From Stenotrophomonas sp. VV52 (lineage in GTDB: Bacteria; Pseudomonadota; Gammaproteobacteria; Xanthomonadales; Xanthomonadaceae), in NCBI RefSeq assembly GCF_002893095.1, contig NZ_PKQQ01000014.1, positions 1-64,000 of the forward strand: DNA of 64,000 bases, written 5' to 3'. A model generated the notes under the pieces. It saw only the letters and a program-made list of their open reading frames with translations. It had not been told where the DNA came from and made no database searches. Position numbers and translations under genes: made by a program. Every line of letters starts with the position of its first letter. The first letter of the stretch is position 1. Shown here one piece after another: positions 1 to 10,300 of the stretch.

Positions 1-182
1 TTTTCGTTTCCGTCAACACCTTCTTTCGAAGGATGTTGCCGCCGCTTTGGCTTGGTGTTCACCGGGGTGAAGACCGCGTCGCAGCGAGGGAGCGAATACT
101 AAAGACTTCTGGAAATTCGTCAACCCTTTTCTGCAACTTTTCATCATTGCGTCATGCATGCGTGCGTCGGCGACATCGCAAA

Positions 183-211
183 GCGCAGCACGCGCGTTGC
201 GCGTGCTGCGC
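183..211. repeat. perfect 13-bp hairpin upstream of benE
   Basis: Two 13-base arms (GCGCAGCACGCGC and GCGCGTGCTGCGC) are perfectly complementary around a 3-base loop. There is no T-run, so it is not a classical terminator. It lies 46 bp before the benE start and could be a REP-like element, an mRNA-stability hairpin or an attenuator. The rest of positions 1-257 shows no convincing gene. Confidence 0.6.
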
Positions 212-257
212 AGGACTGCCAACAATGCAGTTCCTGTGTGCTCATGGAAGCTGCGTG

Positions 258-1445
258 ATGTCGGGTGTTGCAAAGCGTTCGTTGTGGCGTGATCTCTCGT
301 TGCCTTCTGTAGTGGCTGGCTTCATTACGGTGCTGGTGGGCTTTGCCAGTTCTGCGGTGATCGTGTTCCAGGCCGCACAGGCAGTAGGTGCCACGCAGGC
401 GCAGATTGCGTCGTGGATGTGGGCATTGGGCCTGGGCATGGGCGTGACCTGCATTGGTCTTTCGCTGCGCTATCGCGTGCCCGTGGTCACTGCGTGGTCC
501 ACGCCAGGCGCTGCGATGCTGGTAGTGGGTGCAGGCGCGGTGGGTTACAGCGATGCGATCGGTGCGTTCGTGCTTGCTGCGGTGCTTGGGATGCTCGCTG
601 GCTTCTCCGGCGTGTTCGCCAAGGTGATGCGCCGCGTGCCGATGGCCTTGGCCGCAGGCATGCTGGCCGGTGTGCTGCTGCGCTTCGGGCTGGATGTGTT
701 CGTTTCCATGGGTACCCAGCTGGGCATGGCGTTGGCGATGTTTGCCACGTGGCTTGCGGGGCGCCGACTGTTCCCGCGCTATGCGGTGATCGCCACACTG
801 CTGGTGGGTGTAGCTGTCGCCGCCGCGCAGGGTCTTCTCCATGTAGAGGCGCTGCGGGTCGAGCTGGCGGTGCCGGTGTTCACCTGGCCCACGCTGTCGT
901 GGCAAGCGGTGTTCGGCATTGCCCTGCCCCTGTTCGTGGTCACCATGGCCTCGCAGAACATTCCCGGGGTGGCGGTGATCCGCGCCTCCGGCTATGACAC
1001 GCCGATCTCGCCGGTCATCGGCTGGATCGGGGTGGCCAATACAGTGCTGGCGCCCTTTGGCGCCTACGGGCTCAACCTGGCCGCGATCACGGCGGCGATC
1101 TGCATGGGGCGCGAGGCGCATGAGGATCCGGCGCGGCGCTACACCGCGGCGGTGGCGGCCGGCGCCTTCTATCTGGTGGTGGGCCTGTTTGGCGCGACGG
1201 TGGCGGCGGTGTTCGCCGCCTTCCCGAAGGAACTGGTGGCCTGCGTGGCCGGCATTGCCCTGTTCGGCACCATTGCCAACAGCCTGGCGACCGCCCTGCG
1301 CGAGGAAGCCGACCGCGAGGCGGCACTGGTGACCTTCCTGGTGACCGCCTCCGGGTTGTCGCTGGCCGGGATCGGGTCGGCGTTCTGGGGGCTGGTGGCC
1401 GGGGCGATCTGCCTGGTGGTGTTGCGGCCCCGTTCGGTGCGGTAG
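258..1445 (+). CDS. benE: BenE family benzoate/H+ symporter-like transporter
   Basis: The 395-residue product is almost entirely hydrophobic, with about a dozen membrane helices. It resembles the BenE family of inner-membrane proton symporters, first described for benzoate uptake. The stretch VTAWSTPGAAML near residue 80 and the later NIPGVAVIRASGY segment are typical of the family. The frame is open upstream, but I chose the ATG at 258 because the family begins with a short polar tail before helix 1; an ATG at 225 is an alternative. No aromatic-degradation genes are nearby, so the substrate is uncertain. A SMAG repeat follows the gene. The family call is firm and the benzoate specificity is not. 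Confidence 0.85.
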   Translation: MSGVAKRSLWRDLSLPSVVAGFITVLVGFASSAVIVFQAAQAVGATQAQIASWMWALGLGMGVTCIGLSLRYRVPVVTAWSTPGAAMLVVGAGAVGYSDAIGAFVLAAVLGMLAGFSGVFAKVMRRVPMALAAGMLAGVLLRFGLDVFVSMGTQLGMALAMFATWLAGRRLFPRYAVIATLLVGVAVAAAQGLLHVEALRVELAVPVFTWPTLSWQAVFGIALPLFVVTMASQNIPGVAVIRASGYDTPISPVIGWIGVANTVLAPFGAYGLNLAAITAAICMGREAHEDPARRYTAAVAAGAFYLVVGLFGATVAAVFAAFPKELVACVAGIALFGTIANSLATALREEADREAALVTFLVTASGLSLAGIGSAFWGLVAGAICLVVLRPRSVR

Positions 1446-1474
1446 AACGCTGGCCTTCGGTCGGGTGTGCGTGG

Positions 1475-1497
1475 AGCCGGCCGGCGGCCGGCACTAC
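1475..1497 (-). repeat. SMAG (GTAG-type REP) repeat
   Basis: A 23-base imperfect palindrome reads GTAGTGCCGGCC, then a short centre, then GGCCGGCT on the minus strand. It matches the GTAG-headed REP class of Stenotrophomonas and sits between the convergent ends of benE and the transglycosylase gene. Confidence 0.75.
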
Positions 1498-1508
1498 CGG
1501 GCCGCGTT

Positions 1509-3686
1509 TCAGAGGGATTGAACGCTGAGCGTCTGCTTGAGGACGTGGCGGGCGCCGGGGGCGAGGGTCACCACGTCGGGGCCGGCGTTGGCGGCTTCCA
1601 GGCAGACGTAGTTCTTCCAGCCGGGGCCGACGTCGGCCATGCCGGCTGCGCCCTTTTCGCCGGGGTTCCAGGCCACCAGTGAGCGGCTGCCCTGGGTGGT
1701 GATCTCGATGCGGCGCTTGAGGCCCGGGTCCTTCAGGACGTAGCGGCCACCGGCCTGGGTGTAGATGCGGTCGCTGCGGCCGGGGTCGCGTGGGTCGTTG
1801 AGCGACCAGTCGCCCTTCTGGATACGCGGAGTGGCGTAGTCCTCGAACTTGTCCAGGTAGCTCAGGCCGTCCAGGCCGGACACGCTGACCTGCAGGGCGT
1901 CGCTGACCTTGAAGTAGTTGTGCAGGGCCTGGGTGAAGGTGACCGGGGTGGAACCGGTGTTCTCGGTGATCAGCTGTTGTTCCAGGGTGCGGCCGATGCG
2001 CACCTGCATGGTCAGGTGCAGGTCCAGGTTGTCCAGCGTCGGTGGAGCCAGGGTCAGCACCACGGTGCCATCCGCCTCGCGGCGTGCGTCCTTCAGCGTC
2101 CACGGCACGTTGCGCACGAATCCGTGCGACGGCACATCCTTGCCCTGCCCCTGGCGGCCGAAGTACGGCCAGCACACCGGGCTGCCGCCGCGGATCGGGG
2201 TCGGCAGCGCCTGCGCGGTGGGCGACAGCCACAGCAGGTCCTGCCCCCCCTTGGGAACGAACGACAGCAGCTGGCCGCCGAACACCGAGATCGCGGCGCT
2301 GGCCAGCGGGGTTTCCACCTTCCAGGCCGGGAAGCCCTGGAGGTCGATCAGGCTCAACCCCTCCAGCTTCGGCAGGGCGGCGCTGGGCGCGGCCGGCGAC
2401 TGCACGTAGGCGGCGTGGTTGGGCGGCAGGGTGAACACGGTGCTGTCGGGCATGGCGGTAGTGGGTTTGGGCAAGGGGGGCGCGGTGCGCAGGGTGGTGA
2501 GGATGCGTTGGCCGGCACGGCCGTCGGGAGCGGGCCAGCCGAGCTGCTGTTGTTCGAGCTGGATGGCGCGCCGGGTGGCGGTGCCGACCATGCCGTCGGC
2601 GGCGCCGATGTCATGCCCACGGGCCAGCAGTAGGGTCTGCAGCTCGCGCCGTTCGGTACGGCCCAGGCCGGGGTCGTCGGTCGGCCAGGCGGTGACGGTG
2701 CCCGACCCGCCGCGCAGGCGGTCGGCCAGGGTGGCGATGGCCAGTGCGTAGCTTTCGGCGGCGTTATAGGCGTAGATCGCATCGTAGTTGCGGAACACCA
2801 GCCAGGCCGGGCCCTTGGCGCCGGTGGGCAGCAGCAGCGCGGCGTTGGCGTCTGCCGGCAGGCCTTCGGGGACCAGTGCACCACCGCCGATCGGGGTGAT
2901 GCCCAGGCTGCGCCAATCGGCCAGCGGCTTGCGCTGGGTGCGCCCGGCCAGCTTGGCGTTGAAGCCTGGCGGCAGCGTGACCTCGATGCCCCACGGCTGG
3001 CCGGTGCGCCAGCCGGCCTTCATCAGGTAGTTGGCGGTGGAGGCCAGCGCGTCGGGGATGCTAGCGACCAGGTCACGGCGGCCATCGCCGTCGCCGTCCA
3101 CCGCGATGCGGGCATAGGTGGAGGGCATGAACTGGGTATGCCCGAACGCTCCGGCCCACGAGCCGGTCAGGCCGTCCGCGCCCAGGTCACCGGCATCGAG
3201 CAGCTTGAGCAGGGCCAGCAGCTCGCCCCGGAAGAACGGTTGGCGGCGGCCGTTGCAGGACAGCGTGGCCAGCGACTGCAGCAGCGGACGCTTGCCGAAT
3301 ACGCGTCCGTAGTCGCTCTCCACGCCCCAGACCGCGACGATGGTGGCCGGATCGACGCCGTACTCGGCCGACACGCGGGCGAGCAGGTCGCGGTGCTGGA
3401 CCAGCTGCGCGCGCCCGTCATCGACACGCTGGGTATCGACCAGCGCGGCGAGATAGTCCCACAGCGGGGTAGTGAATTCGGGTTGCGCGTCGAGCAGCGG
3501 CAATACGCTCAGGTCCGGGGTGAGACCCGCGGTGAACCGTGTGAAGCCGGCGGCACTGACGCCCTGCTTGATGGCCTGCGGCTGCAGCGCTGACAGGCAG
3601 CGGTCGAAGTCGTCCTGTGGCGCGGCCGCGAGCGGGCCGCTGGCCAGGCACAACGCGCCGAGCAATCCGACGGAGGTGAACCTCAT
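1509..3686 (-). CDS. MltB-type lytic transglycosylase fused to a hexose-6-phosphate mutarotase-like domain
   Basis: This 725-residue protein joins two normally separate enzymes. Residues 1-22 are a signal peptide. Residues 25-325 are an SLT_2/MltB domain with the GVESDYG motif (catalytic Glu123) and a GHTQFMPST motif at 182-190. Residues 338-400 form a peptidoglycan-binding domain. After a Pro/Ala linker, residues 440-722 match the YeaD family of mutarotases, with WPYFG at 506-510, SHGF with His521, HNYF with His589 and LE with Glu697, the expected catalytic set. The first half should cleave peptidoglycan glycan strands in the periplasm. YeaD enzymes are usually cytosolic, so an exported copy is odd. 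An in-frame ATG at residue 412 (position 2453) could allow a separate cytosolic mutarotase. The gene follows egtD by 54 bp on the same strand. Confidence 0.88.
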   Translation of the reverse strand: MRFTSVGLLGALCLASGPLAAAPQDDFDRCLSALQPQAIKQGVSAAGFTRFTAGLTPDLSVLPLLDAQPEFTTPLWDYLAALVDTQRVDDGRAQLVQHRDLLARVSAEYGVDPATIVAVWGVESDYGRVFGKRPLLQSLATLSCNGRRQPFFRGELLALLKLLDAGDLGADGLTGSWAGAFGHTQFMPSTYARIAVDGDGDGRRDLVASIPDALASTANYLMKAGWRTGQPWGIEVTLPPGFNAKLAGRTQRKPLADWRSLGITPIGGGALVPEGLPADANAALLLPTGAKGPAWLVFRNYDAIYAYNAAESYALAIATLADRLRGGSGTVTAWPTDDPGLGRTERRELQTLLLARGHDIGAADGMVGTATRRAIQLEQQQLGWPAPDGRAGQRILTTLRTAPPLPKPTTAMPDSTVFTLPPNHAAYVQSPAAPSAALPKLEGLSLIDLQGFPAWKVETPLASAAISVFGGQLLSFVPKGGQDLLWLSPTAQALPTPIRGGSPVCWPYFGRQGQGKDVPSHGFVRNVPWTLKDARREADGTVVLTLAPPTLDNLDLHLTMQVRIGRTLEQQLITENTGSTPVTFTQALHNYFKVSDALQVSVSGLDGLSYLDKFEDYATPRIQKGDWSLNDPRDPGRSDRIYTQAGGRYVLKDPGLKRRIEITTQGSRSLVAWNPGEKGAAGMADVGPGWKNYVCLEAANAGPDVVTLAPGARHVLKQTLSVQSL

Positions 3687-3740
3687 TGGCGTGAATCCGT
3701 GCAGCCAAGTAGAACCGCATCATAGCGGCAAGCCACGCGG

Positions 3741-4715
3741 TCAGGCCCGTTGCAGCAGGCGCAATCCGAAGGCCGGCGAGGCGGCGTCCCACTGGGTGCG
3801 CACGCGCAGGCCTGCTTCGGCGACCAGGGCGGCGAACGAGGTGTCGGTGTACTTGTGGCTGTATTCCACGGTCATCGCCTCGCCTTTGGCGAAATCGAAG
3901 CTGCGCCCGGCCACGTGCACGCGCTGGGCGCGGGTGCTGACCAGTTCGGTTTCGATGCGCAGGCGCGGCACGCTGTAGCGGGCGCGGTGCTGGAAGCTGG
4001 CCAGGTCGAAGTCGCTGCCGATCTCACGGTTGAGCCGTTGCAGCAGGTTGAGGGTGAAGGCGGCAGTGACACCGGCGGCGTCGTTGTAGGCGGCCTCGAT
4101 CAGCGCCGGGTCCTTGTGCAGGTCGATGCCGATCAGGGCCAGGCCGTTCGGACCCATGGTCTGGCGCATGGCGTCGAGCAGGGCGACCGCGTCGTCGTGG
4201 GCGAAATTGCCGAGCGTGGAGCCGGGGAAGAACAGCAACCGCCGCGCGGGTTCGTTCTGCGGCTCGGGCAGTTCCACCGGACGGGTGAAATCGGCGCAGA
4301 CCGGCAGCATCTCGATGTCCGGCAGCGCTTCGGCCAGCCGCGCGACGCTGTCGAGCAGGGCCGCACGGGAGATTTCGATCGGCGTGTAGGCCACCGGCTC
4401 GACCAGCGCATGCAGCAGGTGTTCGGTCTTGCGCCCGCTGCCGCTGCCCAGTTCGACCACGTGCACGCGCGGGCCGACCGCGCGCGCGATCTCGCCGGAC
4501 ACGTCCTGCAGCAGCTGCAGCTCGGTGCGCGTGGGGTAGTACTCGGGCTGGCGGGTGATCTGCTCGAACAGCGCCGAGCCGCGCGCATCGTAGAAATATT
4601 TGGAGGGCAGCTGGCGGGGCTGCAGCGACAGGCCGTGCAGGATGTCGGCGGTAATCCGCGCGCGATCCGGTTGCAGGTCGGTCAACGCGTCGAGGGCATC
4701 ACTGACAGTGCTCAT
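3741..4715 (-). CDS. egtD: L-histidine N-alpha-methyltransferase (ergothioneine pathway)
   Basis: The 324-residue product is an EgtD-family SAM methyltransferase. It would trimethylate the alpha-amino group of histidine to hercynine, the first step of ergothioneine synthesis in the cytosol. The family signature SKYFYDARGSALFEQI and the adjacent YYPTRTE motif are intact, and the SAM loop is ELGSGSGRKTEHLL. The ATG overlaps the TGA of egtB by 4 bp, so the two are translationally coupled. The open frame runs further upstream, but that part lies inside egtB. Length is as usual for the family. The linked egtB makes the assignment strong. Confidence 0.92.
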   Translation of the reverse strand: MSTVSDALDALTDLQPDRARITADILHGLSLQPRQLPSKYFYDARGSALFEQITRQPEYYPTRTELQLLQDVSGEIARAVGPRVHVVELGSGSGRKTEHLLHALVEPVAYTPIEISRAALLDSVARLAEALPDIEMLPVCADFTRPVELPEPQNEPARRLLFFPGSTLGNFAHDDAVALLDAMRQTMGPNGLALIGIDLHKDPALIEAAYNDAAGVTAAFTLNLLQRLNREIGSDFDLASFQHRARYSVPRLRIETELVSTRAQRVHVAGRSFDFAKGEAMTVEYSHKYTDTSFAALVAEAGLRVRTQWDAASPAFGLRLLQRA

Positions 4716-6004
4716 GCGGCGTCCTTGGCCAGGCGCAGGCCGGCAAACTGCCAGCGCGCCGACGGTGCGAAGAAATTGCGGTAACTGGGGCGGATATGGT
4801 CGGCGGGCGTGGCGCAGCTGCCACCGCGCAGTACCCACTGGCCGCACATGAACTTGCCGTTGTACTCGCCGAGGTTGCCTTCGAAGGTGCGGAAGCCGGG
4901 GTAGGCGCCATAGGCGCTGCTGGTCCATTCCCAGACGTCGCCGAACAGCTGCTGGTGGCGACCGGCAGGGCGTTCGTGGGCAGGCGCGGACGGGTGCAGG
5001 CGGCCGTCGTCGGCGAAGTTGCCGGCAGTACCCTGCCCTGCGGCGGCCGCTTCCCATTCGAACTCGGTGGGCAGGCGCGCGCCGGCCCAGCGTGCGTAGG
5101 CGTCGGCTTCGAAGTAGCTGAGGTGGCAGACCGGCGCCTCCGGGTCGATCGCGCGCCAGCCGGCCAGGGTGAACTCGCGGGCGAGTGCGTCGTCCCAGTA
5201 CAGCGGGTGCTGCCAGTGCTCCTGCTGGCACAGGCTCCAGCCTTCGCTCATCCAGAAGCCGGGCTCGCGGTAACCACCGGCTTCAACGAAGCGGCGGAAC
5301 TCGGCGTTGCTGACCGGGCGCTGCGCCAGTGCGTGTGCCGGCACCAGCACGCGGTGCACCGGCGATTCGTTGTCGTAGGCGAATGCGGCGTTGGCCGGCC
5401 ACGCCGGCGCGCCGATCTCGATGATCTGCTCGGGGCTGTGGATCCATTCCAGCGGCGCAGCGACACCCGGCCGACTGACCAGATCGTCGCGGTAGGCCGG
5501 CTGCAACGGGTTGCACCACAGCGCGTGCTTGATGTCGGTGAGCAGCAGTTCCTGGTGCTGCTGCTCGTGGTGCAGCCCCAGCTCCAGTTGCCGCAGTGCC
5601 TGCGGATCGAGTGCGTCGGCCTGCAGCAGTTCGATCACGCGCTGGTCGACCCGGCTGCGGAACTGCAGCACGTCCTCCAGCGAGGGCCGCGACAGCAGGC
5701 CACGCTGCGGCCGCGCATGCGCCGGGCCGATGCTCTGGTAGTAGCTGTTGAACAGGTAGTGCCAGTCGGCGTTGAACGGGGCGTACTCTGGCTGGGTGCC
5801 GAGCACGAAGCGTTCGAAGAACCAGGTGGTATGCGCCAGGTGCCACTTGGTGGGGCTGGCGTCGGGCATGCTCTGCACCATCGCGTCTTCGGCGCTGAGC
5901 GGTGCGGCCAAGGCGACGCTGCGGGCGCGCACCGTGGCGTAGCGGGCGGCCAGCGTGTCGGTGGCACGGGCGGCGGAGGGAGACGGGGCAGCAACAGCGT
6001 TCAT
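4712..6004 (-). CDS. egtB: EgtB-type sulfoxide synthase (non-haem iron)
   Basis: The 430-residue protein has an N-terminal DinB-like domain and a C-terminal formylglycine-generating-enzyme-like (FGE-sulfatase) domain, the EgtB layout. The iron ligands expected for the family are visible as His58 in HLAHTTWFF and as His146 and His150 in the HEQQHQE helix. EgtB joins hercynine to a thiol donor using O2. No egtA, egtC or egtE lies nearby. That is compatible with an EgtB that uses cysteine directly and with a PLP lyase encoded elsewhere, but this is inference. It is the first gene of a pair with egtD and starts at an unambiguous ATG, 83 bp after ychJ on the same strand. Confidence 0.9.
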   Translation of the reverse strand: MNAVAAPSPSAARATDTLAARYATVRARSVALAAPLSAEDAMVQSMPDASPTKWHLAHTTWFFERFVLGTQPEYAPFNADWHYLFNSYYQSIGPAHARPQRGLLSRPSLEDVLQFRSRVDQRVIELLQADALDPQALRQLELGLHHEQQHQELLLTDIKHALWCNPLQPAYRDDLVSRPGVAAPLEWIHSPEQIIEIGAPAWPANAAFAYDNESPVHRVLVPAHALAQRPVSNAEFRRFVEAGGYREPGFWMSEGWSLCQQEHWQHPLYWDDALAREFTLAGWRAIDPEAPVCHLSYFEADAYARWAGARLPTEFEWEAAAAGQGTAGNFADDGRLHPSAPAHERPAGRHQQLFGDVWEWTSSAYGAYPGFRTFEGNLGEYNGKFMCGQWVLRGGSCATPADHIRPSYRNFFAPSARWQFAGLRLAKDAA

Positions 6005-6087
6005 CCGTCCGAGGATCGGTGAGCCCGGGTGAGCGCGGTGTCACGGCACGGGGTCTGCCGTGTGACCGGTTCACATTGAATGGGGGC

Positions 6088-6477
6088 TCAGGGCAAGGCG
6101 TCGAGGTAGCACCAGCGCCCCTCCAGCCGCACGAAGCGGCTGTGTTCCTGCATTTTGACCGCACTGCCGCCGCCGATACGGTACCGGGCGGTGAAGCGGA
6201 CCTGGGCATGGTCCGGGTCGCCCTGCGTGTGCTCGTGGACGGTCAGCCCGAGCCAGCGCGTGCGCTGCCCGGCCGGTTCATCCAGCGAAAGACTCTCCGG
6301 ACGCGTGTCGGGATGCCAGCTGGCCAGCAGGTACTGCGGCAACTGCTTCACGTACGCGCTGTAGCGCGACCGCATCAACGCCTCGGCGTCGGGCGCCGCC
6401 TCGCCGGCATGGAATCGGCCGCAGCAGGCGGCGTAGGGGTGCGGAAGGCCGCAGGGGCACGGATCGGAAAGGCTCAT
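6088..6477 (-). CDS. ychJ: YchJ family (UPF0225) SEC-C motif protein
   Basis: The 129-residue protein opens with [15 protein letters not shown], a cysteine-rich SEC-C type zinc-binding motif. An NTF2-like fold with MRSRYSAYV and WLGLTVHEH segments follows, typical of YchJ/UPF0225. The biochemical role of the family is not established. It ends 83 bp before egtB on the same strand and could share its transcript, although no functional link is known. Confidence 0.85.
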   Translation of the reverse strand: MSLSDPCPCGLPHPYAACCGRFHAGEAAPDAEALMRSRYSAYVKQLPQYLLASWHPDTRPESLSLDEPAGQRTRWLGLTVHEHTQGDPDHAQVRFTARYRIGGGSAVKMQEHSRFVRLEGRWCYLDALP

Positions 6478-6536
6478 GCGGGCATTGTCGCCCGAGCGGG
6501 CGTATGCTGGCGCGCTTTCCGCCGTGATGTGCTGCC

Positions 6537-7313
6537 GTGTTCGAGCTGGTACCCCCTGAGTTGCTGTGGTTGGTGGCGATTGCCTTCATTGCCGGCCTGG
6601 TCGATGCCGCCGTGGGCGGGGGCGGACTGGTGCAGTTGCCGGGGCTGTTCACGGTGCTGCCGCAGCAGACGCCGGCCATGCTGTTTGGTACCAACAAGTT
6701 CAGTTCTATGTTCGGCACCGCCGCGGCGGCGTTCCGTTACGCGCGCAACGTGCGCTTCCCCTGGCGGCCGGTGCTGTTCGCGGCGGGCACGGCGTTCGTG
6801 TTTTCGTTCGCCGGTGCCACGGCGGTCAGCCTGCTGCCCAAGGACGCGGTGCGCCCGCTGGTGCTGGTGCTGCTGGTGGCGATGCTCGGCTACACGCTGT
6901 GGAAGAAGGACTTCGGTGCGCTGCACCGGCCGCGCGAGATCGGCCGCAAGGAACTCGCCATCGCGCTGGCGATTGGCGCGGTGATCGGCTTCTACGACGG
7001 GTTCTTCGGGCCAGGCACCGGCAGCTTCCTGATCTTCCTGTTCGTCCGCTTCTTCGGGCTGGACTTCCTGCGCGCCTCGGCGGCGTCGAAGGTGGTCAAC
7101 CTGGCCACCAACGTGGCCGCGATCTCGTTCTTCGTGCCCACCGGCAACATCCTGTGGCTGTTCGCAATCCCGATGGCCGCGGCCAACATCACCGGTTCGG
7201 TGGTTGGCACGCGGCTGGCGCTGCGCGGCGGCACGCCGTTCATCCGCAAACTGTTCGTCGGCCTTGTGGTCGTGCTGATCGCACGGATGGGCTGGGATAC
7301 GTTCGCGGGGTGA
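6537..7313 (+). CDS. TSUP family (YfcA/TauE-like) membrane permease
   Basis: The 258-residue integral membrane protein has about eight helices in two halves. The first half carries [12 protein letters not shown] and the second [13 protein letters not shown], the repeated glycine-rich signature of TSUP (sulfite exporter TauE/SafE, YfcA) proteins. These proteins move sulfur-containing or organic anions across the inner membrane; the substrate cannot be read from the sequence. The start is a GTG because no ATG lies before the first helix. It converges on the mksB gene with only 3 bp between the stops. Confidence 0.85.
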   Translation: MFELVPPELLWLVAIAFIAGLVDAAVGGGGLVQLPGLFTVLPQQTPAMLFGTNKFSSMFGTAAAAFRYARNVRFPWRPVLFAAGTAFVFSFAGATAVSLLPKDAVRPLVLVLLVAMLGYTLWKKDFGALHRPREIGRKELAIALAIGAVIGFYDGFFGPGTGSFLIFLFVRFFGLDFLRASAASKVVNLATNVAAISFFVPTGNILWLFAIPMAAANITGSVVGTRLALRGGTPFIRKLFVGLVVVLIARMGWDTFAG

Positions 7314-7316
7314 GGC

Positions 7317-10300
7317 TCAGGCCTCGACTTCTTCGGTCGCGGCGCGGGTCCGCTCCGGCAGCTTGAGCCGCTTGCCCTCTTCGTCGTACTCGATCAGCAG
7401 CACGCCGGAGTCGTGGCGGCCGCTGATTTCGACGAAGCAGGCGCCGCCGATGAACGGTTCGAGCGTCATCACCGACTTCAACGGCGTGGCGACGACCATC
7501 TGGAAACCGAAGTTTTCGAAGATGTTCATGGCCAACGCGGTGAACTCGTTGTCGGCCTTGTCGAAGGCTTCGTCGAGGACCACGGCCGCGTAGCTGGGCA
7601 GCTGGCTGTCGGCCCCGCCCAGCTGGTAGCGCAGCGCGGCGGCCAGGCAGGTGGTGGCCAGCTTCTGGCGCTGGCCACCGGACTTGCCGGCACCGCTGCG
7701 GTAGATTTCCACCTGCTGGCGGGTGGCGGCGTCCAGTTCGACGCCGATGAACTCGACATGCAGGCGCACGTCCAGCACGTTTTCGCGCCAGCGCTTGTCC
7801 TCGCCTTCCTGTGAGCCAAGACGCTTGACCAGCTCGCGCAGCACCGCGAACTGCGACTCTGCCACGTCGCGCTCTTCGGTCTGGTGGTGCGAAAGGACTT
7901 CGCGCAGCTGCTGGTGGAACTCCAGCACCTCGGGCAGGCGCCGGTCGCTGAGTTCGATGGTCAGCAGGGTGCCGCGGTTGAACGGCACCTGCTCCAGCGA
8001 GGCGTTGACCTCGTCCAGGCGCTGGCCGATCGATTTGCGCGCTTCGGCGCTGTGCCGCTGCAGGGCCAGCAGGTTGTTCTTGCTCTGGTTCTGCAGCAGG
8101 TCGAAGAAGCGTTCTTCGTGCTGCGGCAGGCCGTCGCGCTCAAGCCGCTGCAGGCGCGCGAGGAAATCGTCGGCCGACGCCACCGAAGCGGTGAAGTCAC
8201 CGGACTCTTCCGGCCAGGCCTGGGCGAAGCGGCGGAAGCAGGCGACCAGCTGGGTCTCGACGCCGTGCACTTCGTGCTGCGAGGAGGCCAGGCTTTCGTT
8301 GATGCCCTTGCTGATCTCGCGCATGTACGCTTCCAGCGTCTCCAGGCCGAGCGTGCCATAGGCATCCAGGCGCTTCTGCAGCCCGGCTTCCTGGGTCGGG
8401 CCCAGCGCCGGCAGCACCAGGGCGCGGCTGTGCTGGCGCCGGGACTCGAGCTTGTCGCGTTCGCGGGTGAGTTCGCGCAGTTCCAGCCGGGTGTCTTCGT
8501 AGGTGCGGCGCGCCTGTTCGATGTCGGCGCGGTTGCGGTCGATCTGTGCGGCCAGGCGGGCCAGGTCGGCATTGCCTTCCTTGAGGTCGCGCAGGGACGA
8601 CTCGATGTCCTGCAGGCGCTTGGTCGCGGTGGCGACGTCGACCTCTTCCCAGCCGACGTTGACCAGCTGGTTGCAGGCCAGGCGGCGGTCGTTGTCGAGG
8701 TCGCGCTGGCCACGCAGGCGCGCGACGTCCTGGTCGCAGTCGGCGATGCGCTGGGCCAGTTCCTGCGCTTCCCGACGGAACAGCGCGAGCTTCTCGGCGT
8801 TGTTGAAGCCCAGCAGCCAGCGGCGACGGTCGCCGATGGCGTTGCGGTCGTCCTTCTCGAAGCGGTCGCCGGGATGCTTGACCTGCCCTTCGCGCGAGAT
8901 GCCGCGTTCGACATCGCGCAGCTGCTTGGCATCCACGCACTCGTAGTCGTAGCGCTTGCCGAGTTCGCGACGCAGCCACGGCTCGAACACGCTGTCGCGC
9001 AGCTCCAGCTTGTGCAGCAGCGAACGCGCGGACGGCTGGCGCGCCATGGCGTCGTCATTGCGACGCACGCGGTAGTAGGTGAGACGCATGCCCAGGTGGC
9101 TGCGGTTCACCCATGCGTTGACCTCGTTGTAATGCTTGTCCTCGACCAGCAGCGACTGCGCGAAGCCGAACAGCACGCGCTCGATGGCGCCCTGCCACGC
9201 GGCATCGTCCTGGCGCACCTGGATCAGCTCGCCGACGAACGGCAGCGCTGCTTCGGGTACGCCGGTCTCTTCGGAAATACGGCTGCGCAGCTTCTGCAGC
9301 GGCGCGGGGATGCTGGACGGGTTGCGCTCCATCGCGTCCATTTCGCCACGGACCTCGGCAAAGCGACGGGTATCGTCCTGCTTGCCGGCCTGGCGCTCGG
9401 CGATGGCGTCGTCCAGCGCGGCCGCGGCCTGCTGGCGGTTGTCGAGCTCGGCCTGGGCGCGCCCGATCAGGTGGGCGAAGCCATGGGCGTCGTCGGGCAG
9501 CGCTTCCTGCAGTCGTTCGGCGGCCTTGCCGACCTGGGCGCGCTTGGCCTGGCGGCGTTCGTGTTCGGACTGCGCGCGGCCCTGCTCGCGCTCCAGCTCC
9601 TCGATGCGCTCACCACCCTGCTGGCGGCGCTGCAGTTCCAGTTCGGCCAGGTGCTCTTCATGGTTGGCCAGGGCCTGGCGGCGCTGGGTCTCTTCGCCAA
9701 GCAGGCCACGGTGGCGGACGTCGATTTCCTGCAGGCGGGTTTCCAGCAGCTTCTGCAGGCGCGATTCGCGGAAGCTGTCCAGGCCAAGCTTCAGGGTCTC
9801 CTCGTCGGCCCGGCGCAGGTTCATCGCCTTCAGTTCGGCGTGCAGCGCGCGTGCCGGCAGCAGGGTTTCCACCTGCTGGCGGGCGGTGACCACCGACTTG
9901 TGCGCGCCGTCCAGTTCGGCGAAGTCGCTGACCAGGCGCTCGGACGCGTCGAAGGTGCGGGGCGTGTCGAGCATGAAGTCGCGCAGGAAGACGTTGAGGT
10001 CGCCCAGGTTCTTGGCCGACTGCGTCTTGTGCAGCAGGCGCAGCGCCATTTCATTGTCGATGCCGAGCAGGTGCCGGAAGCGTTCCGCATAGCCGGTAAA
10101 GCTGTCGAAATGGTGCACGTCGCCCAGGCGCTGCTTGAGCTTGCGCAGGTCCAGGTCGAAGCCGCCCAGGTCCTTGGCGATGTCGAACGGTCGCTCGGCG
10201 ATCAGGTAGTGCTTGCGCACGTCGGCAGCGGCGGCACCGTTGCCGGCGATCCAGAACAGGCGCACCAGGCTGACCACGCGGCCGTCGCCGGCGCGGTACT

